From Microcoleus sp. AS-A8 (GTDB lineage Bacteria > Cyanobacteriota > Cyanobacteriia > Cyanobacteriales > Coleofasciculaceae), in NCBI GenBank assembly GCA_039962225.1, contig JAMPKV010000004.1:186001-250000 (forward strand): a stretch of 64,000 bases of DNA. Direction: 5' to 3'. The notes below the pieces were generated by a model. It worked only from the letters and a program-made list of their open reading frames with translations. It did not search any database and was not told where the DNA came from. Positions 36,899 through 46,013 of this stretch are shown here, one piece after another; the first letter of the stretch is position 1; each line of letters opens with the position of its first letter. A program made the position numbers and the translations under genes.

Positions 36899-37026
36899 AA
36901 CACTTGATGCTGATTTAAATTACTTTTTTATACCTCCGATCTTGCACCATTCTCAGCCCAGTAATTTTAGTCAGGTGAGCAATCCATATAAAAGACAAGC
37001 GTAAGTTATCGTTGGTTGACTCAAGT

Positions 37027-38601
37027 CTAGCTGTGGATTCCGCCGAAACTGGCGACAACTCCATCTCTACGACGATCGCCAGCACCTTCCATTAACCCTT
37101 CATCCGTTTCCCGTACCGTATGCACGCCACCAAAGAATAAATTATGTTCTTGCCATCTCACTAATTGTTGATTAGCAGGCAGTCGTATTTTGTTAACTTC
37201 CTCCTCTGCCAATCCCGGTTCCATATTAAAAACATTACTTTCCCAGTGAATTCGTGGGCTGTTTACGGCTTGATTCACAGGCATTTTAAAATCTAAAATA
37301 TTAGAAATTACTTGTAGAATTGCCGTTCTAATTCGTTTAGAGCCGCCTGTTCCTAGGACAATCTCCGGTTGATTGTTTTTTAATACTATGGTAGGAGACA
37401 TCATGGAAGAAATCCGCCTGTTTTCTTGCCACTGATGGAATCCCTGAGGATTAATATCTTCCTCGCCCAGCATATTATTAACCATAATGCCCGTACCAGG
37501 AATGACATATCCAGACCCCTCACCATTAGAAGTGGTCACACTGGCCGCATTTCCGTCGCCATCTAAAACACTAATATGAGTTGTACTTCCCCATTTATTC
37601 ACCGTCTCTGTTAACTGATTTGTATAGGGCAAAACATGTTCATCCGCTAAAAAACGTTCGGCAACGTTTTCTTGGTAAAGATTAGAATCATATCCATCCT
37701 TTCTAGCTTCATTCGTCAAACACATGACCTGAGCCAGAATTTCCAAGTGGGGAAGACTACCGAATTTAAATTGAGATAAATCAATCTTTGATAACAGCTT
37801 TAAAGCAAAAGCAATTAGAATACCCCCTGAACTAGGAGGAGGATTAGTTAGGAGCGTATTACCTCGATAATCAATGATTAGGGGTTTTCTCTCGATGACT
37901 CGATAATTTTTTAAATCTTCTAAGGTTAAGTATCCCCCAAAATCTTGACAATCTTGAACGAGCTGATGAGCAATATCTCCCTGATAAAATTCTTGGGAAC
38001 CTTTTTCAGTTAAATAGGATAAGGTATTGGCAAAATCTACCATCCTTAATAGACCTTCCGACTCAAGTGGCTCACCCGTTAGGGAAAAAACTTGCTGACC
38101 TCCTTTATGGGTGGTAATAATAGGTTTCAGAATTTCCGCTAAACAATAATATTGAAATGGATTTAATTGAATACCATTTCGGGCATAATCAATGGCTGGC
38201 TCGGCAACTACGTGGAAAGGCAACCTACCGAGTTTTTGGTGAACGTGAAACACTCCGGCAAGATTTCCGGGAACTGCCATAGAACCCAGTCCAATATGAA
38301 ACTCTTGCACGGCAACCCCAAAATTGACTTCCACTGGGTAAAAGTTAATCTCGTTCGGATTTCTTTTATAACGTGGGGTTTGAGAAAAAAAATCAAAGAG
38401 AATGTTTTGGTTCTCCTGAGTATGCGCTAGAAGAAAACCTCCACCTGCCGCCGAGGTAAGTCCTGGTTCGGCAACGAAAGAAGCAAGAATAGCAGCAACA
38501 GCGGCATCAAACGCATTTCCCCCGTTCCGAAACATTTCAATCCCAGCTTCGGCTGTCTTTTCATGCCCAGCCGCAATGACACCGCGAGTTTTTTGGCTCA
38601 T
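37027..38601 (-). CDS. ggt: Gamma-glutamyltransferase
   Basis: Cleaves or transfers gamma-glutamyl groups of glutathione and related peptides. 524 residues from ATG 38601 (MSQKTRGVIAAGHEKTAEAG); a TTG 18 bases earlier also opens the frame. Family marks: GGNAFDAAVAAILASFVAEPG, AAGGGFLL, and the Thr nucleophile region with self-processing site WGSTTHISVLDGDGNAAS. GTGGSKRIRTAILQVISN lies near the C-terminus. No N-terminal signal peptide is apparent, unlike E. coli Ggt, so a cytoplasmic location is possible. Confidence 0.9.
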   Translation of the reverse strand: MSQKTRGVIAAGHEKTAEAGIEMFRNGGNAFDAAVAAILASFVAEPGLTSAAGGGFLLAHTQENQNILFDFFSQTPRYKRNPNEINFYPVEVNFGVAVQEFHIGLGSMAVPGNLAGVFHVHQKLGRLPFHVVAEPAIDYARNGIQLNPFQYYCLAEILKPIITTHKGGQQVFSLTGEPLESEGLLRMVDFANTLSYLTEKGSQEFYQGDIAHQLVQDCQDFGGYLTLEDLKNYRVIERKPLIIDYRGNTLLTNPPPSSGGILIAFALKLLSKIDLSQFKFGSLPHLEILAQVMCLTNEARKDGYDSNLYQENVAERFLADEHVLPYTNQLTETVNKWGSTTHISVLDGDGNAASVTTSNGEGSGYVIPGTGIMVNNMLGEEDINPQGFHQWQENRRISSMMSPTIVLKNNQPEIVLGTGGSKRIRTAILQVISNILDFKMPVNQAVNSPRIHWESNVFNMEPGLAEEEVNKIRLPANQQLVRWQEHNLFFGGVHTVRETDEGLMEGAGDRRRDGVVASFGGIHS

Positions 38602-38738
38602 AAATTTTGATATCCCCAAGCAAGAACACGGCGACTTATTAGATTGATAGAATGATTCATTCCTTCATTTTTTAATCAGGATGCCATCTTATATCAATTC
38701 TCGATGACGTTGCACTTTATGAACCCCCGGCTGTCGCC

Positions 38739-38759
38739 GTCCCCCTTATTAAGGGGGAC
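38739..38759. repeat. Dispersed palindrome GTCCCCCTTnnnAAGGGGGAC (copy 2)
   Basis: Perfect 9-bp arms around ATT. Shares its core with 12645-12661. It lies inside the open frame upstream of the nucleoside phosphorylase, which argues that this part is leader and not coding. Confidence 0.75.
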
Positions 38760-38829
38760 TATAGAAGGTAATCAATTAAGTGGATTGCTACAGAGAAATG
38801 GTATTAGCGGCTCGCCTCTTGACAACGCT

Positions 38830-39606
38830 ATGACTCACAACAGTTTCTATCACATTGGCTTTGGGCGAGATGACATTGGCTCACACCCTCCCACCATCGC
38901 TCTATTATCCGGCGCTCCAGAACGCGCCCGTCTGATTGCTCAAGAACATTTGCAGGATGTGCGCCTGCTATCGGAAAATCGCGGACTGAATAGTTATGTG
39001 GGTCGCTTAGCAAACGGTCGTCCAGTCTTATCGGCTACCAGTGGCATGGGTGCCCCTTCCCTGAGTATTGTAGTCAATGAGTTGGTGCAAGTCGGGATTC
39101 TGCAAATTATTCGGATCGGGACTTGCGGCTCAATTCAACCCTATGTGCCAGTCGGGGCACTTGTGATTAGCAAGGGAGCATTATGTCGCCAGGGTGCGGC
39201 AAATGATATTGCTCCGATTGAGTATCCCGCTGTTGCTGACCCATTTCTCACGGTAGCCTTAGTTAAGGCAGCAGAGGAATTAGAGGTTGAGCATTACCTA
39301 GGAATTACGGCGTCGGTGGATACGTTTTACGAAGGACAGGAACGCACAGATTCAGCTAATCCCTATTTAATGCGATCGCTCCAAGGTATCACGGCAGAAT
39401 ATCGCCGTTTGAATGTGTTGAATTATGAGATGGAATGCGGCACTCTATTTAAGATGGCGGGAGTGTATAAGTTTGCCGCCGCTTGCGTTTGCGCTGTAGT
39501 GGCTCAGCGCAGCGCTGATGAGAAGGTTATTCTGGAACAAAAAGATGTTGCGGTGAAAAATGCGATCGCGGTTGCCCTACGTGCGGCTACCGATTTAATC
39601 CAATAG
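38830..39606 (+). CDS. Uridine phosphorylase-like nucleoside phosphorylase
   Basis: Phosphorolysis of nucleosides to free base and ribose 1-phosphate in salvage (PNP/UDP family). From ATG 38830 (MTHNSFYHIGFGRDDIG) it is 258 residues, the usual length. The frame is open to 38704, but that 42-residue extension spans the repeat palindrome and looks non-coding. Motifs: LLSGAPERARLIA, SATSGMGAPSLSIVVNELVQ, IIRIGTCGSIQP, and LNYEMECGTLFKMAGV with the ribose-binding Glu-Met-Glu. Followed 22 bases later by tlyA, so co-transcription is likely. Confidence 0.88.
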   Translation: MTHNSFYHIGFGRDDIGSHPPTIALLSGAPERARLIAQEHLQDVRLLSENRGLNSYVGRLANGRPVLSATSGMGAPSLSIVVNELVQVGILQIIRIGTCGSIQPYVPVGALVISKGALCRQGAANDIAPIEYPAVADPFLTVALVKAAEELEVEHYLGITASVDTFYEGQERTDSANPYLMRSLQGITAEYRRLNVLNYEMECGTLFKMAGVYKFAAACVCAVVAQRSADEKVILEQKDVAVKNAIAVALRAATDLIQ

Positions 39607-39628
39607 TTATATCTAAAAAATTAGAAGT

Positions 39629-40450
39629 TTGAAACAACGACTCGATACATTATTAGTAGAACTTGACCTTTGCTCGTCACGACAACTGGCGCAACGGCTG
39701 ATTCGTGCGGGTGAAGTGAGGGTAAACCAGCAGGTGATTGATAAACCGGGAACCGAGGTTGACACCACCGCAGAAATTCAGATTAAAGAGAAATCGCCTT
39801 ATGTTTCCAGAGGTGGGGAAAAGCTTGCCAAAGCCCTAGAAGAGTTTGCCATTCCTGTGGAAGGGCGCATCTGCCTCGATGGGGGTATCTCAACCGGCGG
39901 CTTTACCGACTGCTTGCTGCAAGCTGGAGCCAAACAAGTGTACGGCGTGGATGTGGGTTATGGACAAGTTGCCTGGACGTTGCGGAATGATCCACGGGTC
40001 ATTTTGAAAGAACGCACCAATCTCCGCCATCTGCAACCGGCTGAGTTGTACGGTGATGCCCAACTTGCGGAGTTGGGGGTTGTGGATGTTTCGTTTATTT
40101 CCCTGACGAAAATTCTAGAGGCGTTGTGGAATCTACTACAACCACCGCGTGAGGTGGTGTTGCTGGTGAAGCCACAGTTTGAGGTGGGGCGTGAACGGGT
40201 TGGGAAAAAAGGTGTGGTGCGCGATCCGAATGACCATGCTTTGGCGATCGCACAAGTCTTACAATCGTCCCAAAACCTAGGCTGGGCATACAAGGGCTTA
40301 ACTTGGTCGCCCCTAACTGGTCCTGCGGGTAATATCGAGTATCTTCTCTGGTTAGGCATGGATAGCCAAAACCCAATTCCTGATTTGGCGGCAGTTAAAC
40401 AAATTACTCAGTTAGCGGTTTCTCACTTTCGGCAATTCCCATCTTCGTGA
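39629..40450 (+). CDS. tlyA: TlyA-family RNA 2'-O-methyltransferase
   Basis: Hemolysin A/TlyA family; in other bacteria it methylates the 2'-OH of cytidines in 16S and 23S rRNA. 273 residues from TTG 39629. Residues 1-62 are an S4 RNA-binding domain (RLDTLLVELDLCSSRQLAQRLI). The rest is an FtsJ-like fold: YVSRGGEKLAKALE, CLDGGISTGGFTDCLL (SAM site), DVSFIS, LLVKPQFEVGRERV and GNIEYLLWL. The Lys-Asp-Lys-Glu tetrad is complete. SAM motif has GGIST where DVGAST is usual. Confidence 0.92.
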   Translation: MKQRLDTLLVELDLCSSRQLAQRLIRAGEVRVNQQVIDKPGTEVDTTAEIQIKEKSPYVSRGGEKLAKALEEFAIPVEGRICLDGGISTGGFTDCLLQAGAKQVYGVDVGYGQVAWTLRNDPRVILKERTNLRHLQPAELYGDAQLAELGVVDVSFISLTKILEALWNLLQPPREVVLLVKPQFEVGRERVGKKGVVRDPNDHALAIAQVLQSSQNLGWAYKGLTWSPLTGPAGNIEYLLWLGMDSQNPIPDLAAVKQITQLAVSHFRQFPSS

Positions 40451-40540
40451 AGTTTTCTGTAAATTTCGCTACAGTTTAATGAAAAAGAGGTGAAATTAAG
40501 TACAGAAGAACGTTTTAGCCGTTAATCACACAGGAACACG

Positions 40541-40795
40541 ATGAATACACAAGAACAAGCGCGGGAGTTAGCCGCGCAGGAACGTCAGCACAACGAGCAT
40601 GTCAAAGAAGCCATGTTGAATCGTGCAGAGGCACAGGTGCATAATCCGGCTCAGGATAACCTGACTCAACAACATGCACGGCAGTTGATCGCACAGGAAC
40701 GTCGGCATGATGAACATGTCAAAGAATCCATGTTGAGCCGTGCAAAAGCTGAAATAGATTCGTCTAGTGATGCCGCCGACAGTTCCGCCCCATAA
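40541..40795 (+). CDS. Small charged protein with internal duplication
   Basis: 84 residues consisting of two copies of an approximately 38-residue unit: EQARELAAQERQHNEHVKEA and QHARQLIAQERRHDEHVKES, each followed by MLxRAxAxxxxxx. Highly helical, His/Gln/Glu/Arg-rich, no membrane segment. Ribosome site AGGA 8 bases before ATG 40541. No known family recognised. It lies downstream of tlyA, ahead of a repeat element. Confidence 0.7.
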   Translation: MNTQEQARELAAQERQHNEHVKEAMLNRAEAQVHNPAQDNLTQQHARQLIAQERRHDEHVKESMLSRAKAEIDSSSDAADSSAP

Positions 40796-40848
40796 GGTTT
40801 GAAAATTCCCCGTGTTAAAAAAGCCGATATTAAATTAACTTAGGGTTT

Positions 40849-40961
40849 GTCCAAAAATAATTTCGCCATTTTCAGCAGGGGCTAAGGCTTTAGTAACATC
40901 TTGGCTGACGCACAATATAGGCAATGCCGTGCCCCTACACATCATGGATTTGTTTTTGGAC
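40849..40961. mobile_element. MITE-like element with 9-bp terminal inverted repeats
   Basis: 113-bp segment bounded by GTCCAAAAA and TTTTTGGAC, with inner complementary stretches (AGGGGCTAAGG/GCCCCT). It sits between convergent genes, ends 7 bases from the stop of the next gene, and codes for nothing. Likely a non-autonomous transposable remnant or a large terminator-like palindrome. Confidence 0.6.
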
Positions 40962-40967
40962 GCCTCC

Positions 40968-43013
40968 TTAAAAGCCTTCATTGTATGGGCTAAGTTCTAC
41001 AGGACTAGGAGGGGGTGGGTTTAAACTCCTTTGCCAGGACTGAATTTGCGATTGAGCTGAATCATAGGCATTCGTTCCAGAGGGAATCATTCTGGCAATT
41101 TCAATCGCTTCATTGAGATTGTACAACGACCGATCATTGGCCATGGATAAGAGTTGATCGCTCCATCGATTCACTGAGGTTCTGGCATCCCCCTTAACCG
41201 TCGCAGAACTAGGAACTTGTCTCGCCAACCGAATAGCGGATGAGAGAGCTTCTGGGGTTCCGGGTGTCGCGGCTTGGTAAGCTTGTTGTAAAAGCTGCTG
41301 ACCCTCAACTTCCCTCTGCCAGCCTCTGATTTCACTTTGTGCCTCTTTGTAGAGTGCCCGTCCGGCTTTAATCTGTTGAGCCGCCGCGATCGCGTCGGGC
41401 AGATTACCACTCGTTGCCAGAATACGTGCTTGGTCGAGGAACGGCTGGTCTTGCTCGCGCTGAATCGTGTCAGTCCACTTAGCTATCTTGCCTTGTGCTC
41501 TCTTATACAGAGTGCGACCTGGAGCAATGCGACTGGCTTCTTGAATGGCTTCTTGTAAAGAGGCAGCCCCGCCAAAACTGGCGATTTGGTCAGCACGGTC
41601 GAGATAGGGCTGGTCTTCTATCGTCTCAGATTGAGCCGTCCAGCGTGCGATTTCCTTACGCGCTTCGGAGTAGCGGGGATTGCCATTGGGAATCTGATTG
41701 GCTTCTGCGATCGCTGTTTTCAAGTCTGGCACCAGACCCGACTCAGCATACATTCGCGCCCGTTCCAGTCTTGTCACATCTTCCGTTTCTCGCTGCCAAC
41801 GACCGATGAATCCCTGTGCTTTGTTATACAAGGGGCGACCTGACTGTAGCTTTTGCGCCAAAGCGATCGCTCTTTCCAAATCCGAACTCGTTCCTGATGA
41901 CGCCGTCGATAAAGCTTGTGCCAAATCGATCAAGTCGGCTTTTTGGTCTTCTAATTTAACGCTGGGAGGAATCTTATTGGCAATTTCCAGAACACCTTCC
42001 CAGTTCCGCTGTTCTAGTCGAGCCTCTGCCAGTTTCACCAGCTTTTTGCCCGACTCAGCAATTAAATTTTGAGCCTCCTTATAGGCATAGCTTTCACGGG
42101 AAATCTTCTCCGCTTGCTTAATGCCTTCCAAGATATCATCGACTTTCCCACTCTGACTCAGTTGGAAAGCTTTATCCAGCTTGGCACTATCTTCCCGTGC
42201 CACCTGAATCTTTTTCGCCACTTGGTCATACTTGGTCGTGGCCCAGTATTTGTTGTCGATTGAGGTTAATTTGACCGCCTCTCTAAATGCCTGAGTCCAG
42301 TCTGACTGCCTCAGCTCTTGCTCAACTTTGCTAAATATGCCTTCAGCTTTCGACCAAATCGTCTGCCAGTGGTCGATTTGCTTTTCCACTAAATTGTGAG
42401 CCGAGACACGATCGGGAATTTTTCTGGCAATGTCGATCGCTTCACTTAACTTCCCCGCCTGGAACTTTTGTTCACCGATTCTCAAGATATCGAGTGACCA
42501 CTGTTCAATATTACGATTGATTTCTGTCCGCATCGCGTGATTGTTAGGCAACGCCTCTACTAAGGCAATTGCCTCTAGCAAGTCCTCGGCTGTCTGCTTG
42601 TTTGCAGCCAACTGAGCGCAATAAAGGCGCATCGACGCCGAAGCGGTCGGCCAGAATATGGCAGGGCAGTTGGGAACTGCGGGCAACTTCAACAACAGGG
42701 CTATGGCAATAAATCCCACGCCACCGGAAAACAGCACAATTAACAAGGCCCCAAAATGCCAAGGCCGGGGGAATCCTCGTTTAGGCTCCCGCCGTTTTTT
42801 TGGGGGTGGGGGCGAAGTCACTCCCGGTGCCGCCAAATTTTGAGGAACTGCATACCCGTCAGCGATTGGCGCATCGGGTACTCCTCTGCCAGGATTAACC
42901 AAAGGACGATTGGCACCAAAAGCTCTACTCGTGCCTTGCCACTCAGGGTTCTGACCTGGCTGCGAAGACTTGGAGGGAGGCCAACTGTCGGGAATTTCTC
43001 GATTTCTGGTCAT
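40968..43013 (-). CDS. Membrane-anchored helical-repeat protein
   Basis: 681 residues. The N-terminal 85 are Pro/Gly/Arg-rich and cytoplasmic. One strong membrane helix lies at about 87-110 (HFGALLIVLFSGGVGFIAIALLL). The remainder consists of repeated two-helix units of about 55-60 residues with the pattern AI..A..I..GR.LY..AQ..I..W; examples are GRPLYNKAQGFIGRWQRE, GRTLYKRAQGKIAKWTD and GRALYKEAQSEIRGWQRE. This is TPR-like in character. A short Pro-rich tail ends it. Homologues are common hypothetical cyanobacterial proteins. A scaffold role at the membrane is inference. Confidence 0.8.
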   Translation of the reverse strand: MTRNREIPDSWPPSKSSQPGQNPEWQGTSRAFGANRPLVNPGRGVPDAPIADGYAVPQNLAAPGVTSPPPPKKRREPKRGFPRPWHFGALLIVLFSGGVGFIAIALLLKLPAVPNCPAIFWPTASASMRLYCAQLAANKQTAEDLLEAIALVEALPNNHAMRTEINRNIEQWSLDILRIGEQKFQAGKLSEAIDIARKIPDRVSAHNLVEKQIDHWQTIWSKAEGIFSKVEQELRQSDWTQAFREAVKLTSIDNKYWATTKYDQVAKKIQVAREDSAKLDKAFQLSQSGKVDDILEGIKQAEKISRESYAYKEAQNLIAESGKKLVKLAEARLEQRNWEGVLEIANKIPPSVKLEDQKADLIDLAQALSTASSGTSSDLERAIALAQKLQSGRPLYNKAQGFIGRWQRETEDVTRLERARMYAESGLVPDLKTAIAEANQIPNGNPRYSEARKEIARWTAQSETIEDQPYLDRADQIASFGGAASLQEAIQEASRIAPGRTLYKRAQGKIAKWTDTIQREQDQPFLDQARILATSGNLPDAIAAAQQIKAGRALYKEAQSEIRGWQREVEGQQLLQQAYQAATPGTPEALSSAIRLARQVPSSATVKGDARTSVNRWSDQLLSMANDRSLYNLNEAIEIARMIPSGTNAYDSAQSQIQSWQRSLNPPPPSPVELSPYNEGF

Positions 43014-43275
43014 AACTCACACCACGCGCAATGCCTGTTCCAGCGTGCTTTTTACACCCTCAGTAGTTGCCATCCTACCCTTCTCAGACAGAAAAAGCTA
43101 CCTATACTGAGAGGCGTCAAGAATGGAGACTGGGGAAGAAGCACGTCCAATAAAGAATACCTTAGCCTTCCCCGATCGAAAGATTTACGACTGACATTCA
43201 AGGCTTGTACTCGCAAAGCCATCGTTTCCTTACGTTTACCCCTTCTCGATTCCCCACTCCTGATCCGTACATTTA

Positions 43276-44181
43276 TCAAACAGACTCAGCCCGCAAATCT
43301 TCAATCAACTGCGCCAGATCATCAGAACTCGCCTGGTAAACTTCCCCGCAGAAATGGCAAGTAGCTTCAGCTCCGTTGTCTTTTTCAATCATATCCCGAA
43401 GTTCGGCTTCGCCCAGCATCTTCAGCGCACCTAACACGCGATCGAATGAACAACCACAGTGAAAGCGTATCATCTGGATTTCTGGAAGAATCACCAAACC
43501 CATATCGCCTAGAAGCTCTTCAAAAATCTCTGGCAGCGTTTTGCCTACATTTAAAAGAGAAGTCAGTCCTGTCTGCTGAATAATTTGAGCACGTTCTTCT
43601 AGTGTTTGCACTAAGGCTTCATCTCTGGCGGCTTTGGGGAGAACTTGGAGTAGCAATCCCCCAGATGCTCTAACCCCTTCTGTGCCAACCAATACACCCA
43701 AAAGCAGAGCGGATGGCGTTTGTTCGGAATTCACGAGGTAATGAGTAATGTCATCACCAATTTCACCCGATACCAGCTCCACGGTGCTGGAATAGGGGTA
43801 ACCATAGCCTACATCTCGCACAACGTAGAGGTAACCCTCACGGCCTACTACACCACCTACATCCAGTTTGCCTCGCTCATTCAGGGGCAATTCTACGGAT
43901 GGGTTGTCCACATAACCCCGCACAGTTCCATCTAATCCAGCATCAACGAGAATTCCCCCCAAGGGGCCATTCCCTTTAACCCGAATATTCACCCTCGACC
44001 CTTCTCGCTTCATGCTAGAGGCTAGCAATAGACCCCCAGCCATCGTGCGACCTAAGGCCGCTGTTGCCTCACTGGAGAGTTTGTGACGCATTCGTGCTTC
44101 TTCAGTGAGGCGTGTGGTAATGACGCCGACGGCTCGGATGCCCCCCTCCGCCGCTGTGGCGCGAATTAACTGATCAGCCAT
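43276..44181 (-). CDS. hslO: Redox-regulated chaperone Hsp33
   Basis: Cytoplasmic holdase chaperone activated by oxidation. 301 residues. The C-terminal zinc-redox switch is intact: FHCGCSFDRV (CxC) and ATCHFCGEVY (CxxC), 30 residues apart. The N-terminal domain starts MADQLIRATAAEGGIRAVGVITT, the family form. Start ATG 44181. Stand-alone gene. Confidence 0.96.
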   Translation of the reverse strand: MADQLIRATAAEGGIRAVGVITTRLTEEARMRHKLSSEATAALGRTMAGGLLLASSMKREGSRVNIRVKGNGPLGGILVDAGLDGTVRGYVDNPSVELPLNERGKLDVGGVVGREGYLYVVRDVGYGYPYSSTVELVSGEIGDDITHYLVNSEQTPSALLLGVLVGTEGVRASGGLLLQVLPKAARDEALVQTLEERAQIIQQTGLTSLLNVGKTLPEIFEELLGDMGLVILPEIQMIRFHCGCSFDRVLGALKMLGEAELRDMIEKDNGAEATCHFCGEVYQASSDDLAQLIEDLRAESV

Positions 44182-44726
44182 GAACGATCCTTACACTTCT
44201 TAACAGTCCTTCTTTTATCTTATCTGCCGAGAAGACCTCCTGTGGAGCGTAGCGTCCCGTTGGGGATGAACCGGAGATGAGACTGAGGACGGTCAATTGC
44301 GGTCGCTCAAGCCCGAAGTATTAACAAATTTGCCTTAAATCAATGCATTAGATAAGCGACAAAAATCCCTGGAGCGGCAGGAATCTACGCCGAAAGAATA
44401 CCATTCAGTTGGCCAAACAGGTCCTCGACCTATGACTAATAAATAGGAATTCTTTCTGAAAGCATACCTGATTTATTCCTAAAAGTAGAAGCCAGTGGAA
44501 TTAACTAATGGGTAAGGTAAAAAGAGTGTTAACGAAGAGCCTGCTTGAGAAGCATCCTTTAGGGAAAAATGTTGTGTTCTGCGTTAAACACCAGTTTTAC
44601 AAAAAAATGGCCTGAAGTTGGTGTAAGAGATGAGCTTAGCTACTCTTACATCACTAATTTTCTGCTGTTCAGATTCCGGCGAAAATCCTCTAATTAAGTA
44701 AAATTTTACTAAGGAGTTTAAGTAGA
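44182..44726. other. Intergenic region upstream of a small gene
   Basis: About 545 bases. 44270-44290 repeats a stretch also found at 4700-4720 (ACCGGAGATGAGA-TGAGGAC, one mismatch). A short frame at 44508-44615 (35 residues, basic) is open but unsupported. No RNA gene seen. Confidence 0.5.
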
Positions 44727-44945
44727 ATGCTGTTCCATGTGTTCTGCGAGTTTGCTGACGGCTCATCCAGATACTTACAGCTAAAAACATCTACTATGAA
44801 GGAAGCTTGTCAGCAAGCTAAAGACGACTATTATGCCTCACAGGTGCTTTTGATTATTAGTAGTATCGACCCTTTTTGTAGAACTCTCGGCTTGGATTAC
44901 ACCCCGCTAAATTCCTCACAGAACTGTAGAGAAAATGTGTCTTGA
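44727..44945 (+). CDS. Small hypothetical protein
   Basis: 72 residues, ATG 44727 with AAGGAG about 12 bases upstream. The N-terminus alternates strand and helix (MLFHVFCEFADGSSRYLQL, then MKEACQQAKDDYY); the C-terminus is polar. Three cysteines without zinc spacing. No family recognised. Confidence 0.5.
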   Translation: MLFHVFCEFADGSSRYLQLKTSTMKEACQQAKDDYYASQVLLIISSIDPFCRTLGLDYTPLNSSQNCRENVS

Positions 44946-45018
44946 GTCCGTAAATTAACTAGGGCGATGGATTAAAGAACTTATAAAAGGTTGGAACCCG
45001 TGAACTTCAGGGAACCCC

Positions 45019-45645
45019 TTAGGCGAATACACGACTTAACTCAGTCTGTTGAACTCCCTGTAGAGCAGAGGGATGTTTAATCGAGTTGGAATTCCGTGAA
45101 TTCACGGCACGAACTCTAGGAGCAAAGGTAGGTTCCCACTGCTTAAGACGCCAAGTTTTTGTATCATTGGGTGCCATTAGGGCTGGCACTCTTGCCGATA
45201 CACTCAATCCCGTCATTTCCCGCATGGGTAAAGGTACATTTTGCACAAACTCAAATTGGCCTTTTTGGAGTTTACATAAGTCACAAATCGGCTTCAATAC
45301 CTGAGCAATAAATAGTTGTTTGAGTTGGAAGTTTCGTAAAACACCTTGATTTTTAAGATGAACGCCCAGTGGCTTATCCGTTGGACATAATTGAGCGAGT
45401 TTATCGATTACGCGAGGACTCACCCACTGGCGCTGATGAATCAGCCTTACTAAGCCATGCTCATCCAAATGATGAGATCCGGCTACAAGGCAACCTTGAT
45501 ACACCCAGATATAGTAAACGGGTAGGGATTTAGCTTGAGATACGGGTTCGGTAAAAAGCGTAAGTAAGCCAGTTTTCTTCCCTTTTTCGGTAAACAGAAG
45601 AATTTCTGCTAAGGATAAGTCTGTTAAGGAACCTGTAAGGCACAT
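45019..45645 (-). CDS. DUF4388/PatA N-terminal-like protein
   Basis: 208 residues beginning MCLTGSLTDLSLAEILLFTE, the N-terminal mark of PATAN/DUF4388 domains, which in cyanobacteria are often fused to receiver domains in phototaxis and heterocyst-pattern proteins. Here residues 1-150 form the domain (GKKTGLLTLF, VYYIWVYQGCLVAGSHHLDEH, QLKQLFIAQVLKPICDLCKLQKGQFEF). The tail of 55 residues is basic and disordered, with no receiver. Probably a signalling partner acting in trans. Divergent from the DUF58 gene. Confidence 0.8.
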   Translation of the reverse strand: MCLTGSLTDLSLAEILLFTEKGKKTGLLTLFTEPVSQAKSLPVYYIWVYQGCLVAGSHHLDEHGLVRLIHQRQWVSPRVIDKLAQLCPTDKPLGVHLKNQGVLRNFQLKQLFIAQVLKPICDLCKLQKGQFEFVQNVPLPMREMTGLSVSARVPALMAPNDTKTWRLKQWEPTFAPRVRAVNSRNSNSIKHPSALQGVQQTELSRVFA

Positions 45646-46013
45646 AATTCTGATTTAAACCTAAAAAAGATACAAATTAATAAGAAGATTAAAAAGTTTA
45701 AGCAATAAACTACCAGGCTTAAACTCTTGATGATGCCACCCCAGATGAAGTAATGATTTCCTAGAAAGGTGAAAGTCGATTGCATTAAGAATAGGTTAAA
45801 ATTTTTGAAGTTTAAAGTTATCCTTCTGAAGATGGAATAACCCTCACCCAGGGGATAGAAGTCTCGACTCCGCTTTCATCTATCTTTGGAACGAATTACA
45901 GGAAAAAGGTACAAAAACCCCATGATCTGGCGCTCACAATATCAGAACAAAGGATGAAAATTTCTATTAGCCATTACCGATTATCCATTACCGATTACCC
46001 ATTTTCAAGTTAG
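45646..46013. other. Divergent intergenic region with short repeat
   Basis: About 368 bases, mostly AT-rich. 45966-46003 contains an imperfect tandem repeat of TTAnCCATTACCGA that ends just before the DUF58 start. No strong ribosome site remains there. Confidence 0.6.

Noticed and set aside
38704-38829. 42-residue N-terminal extension of the nucleoside phosphorylase
   Set aside because: It runs through a dispersed palindrome and is absent from the normal family N-terminus; the ATG at 38830 is preferred.
44508-44615. 35-residue basic frame
   Set aside because: No ribosome site or recognisable similarity.
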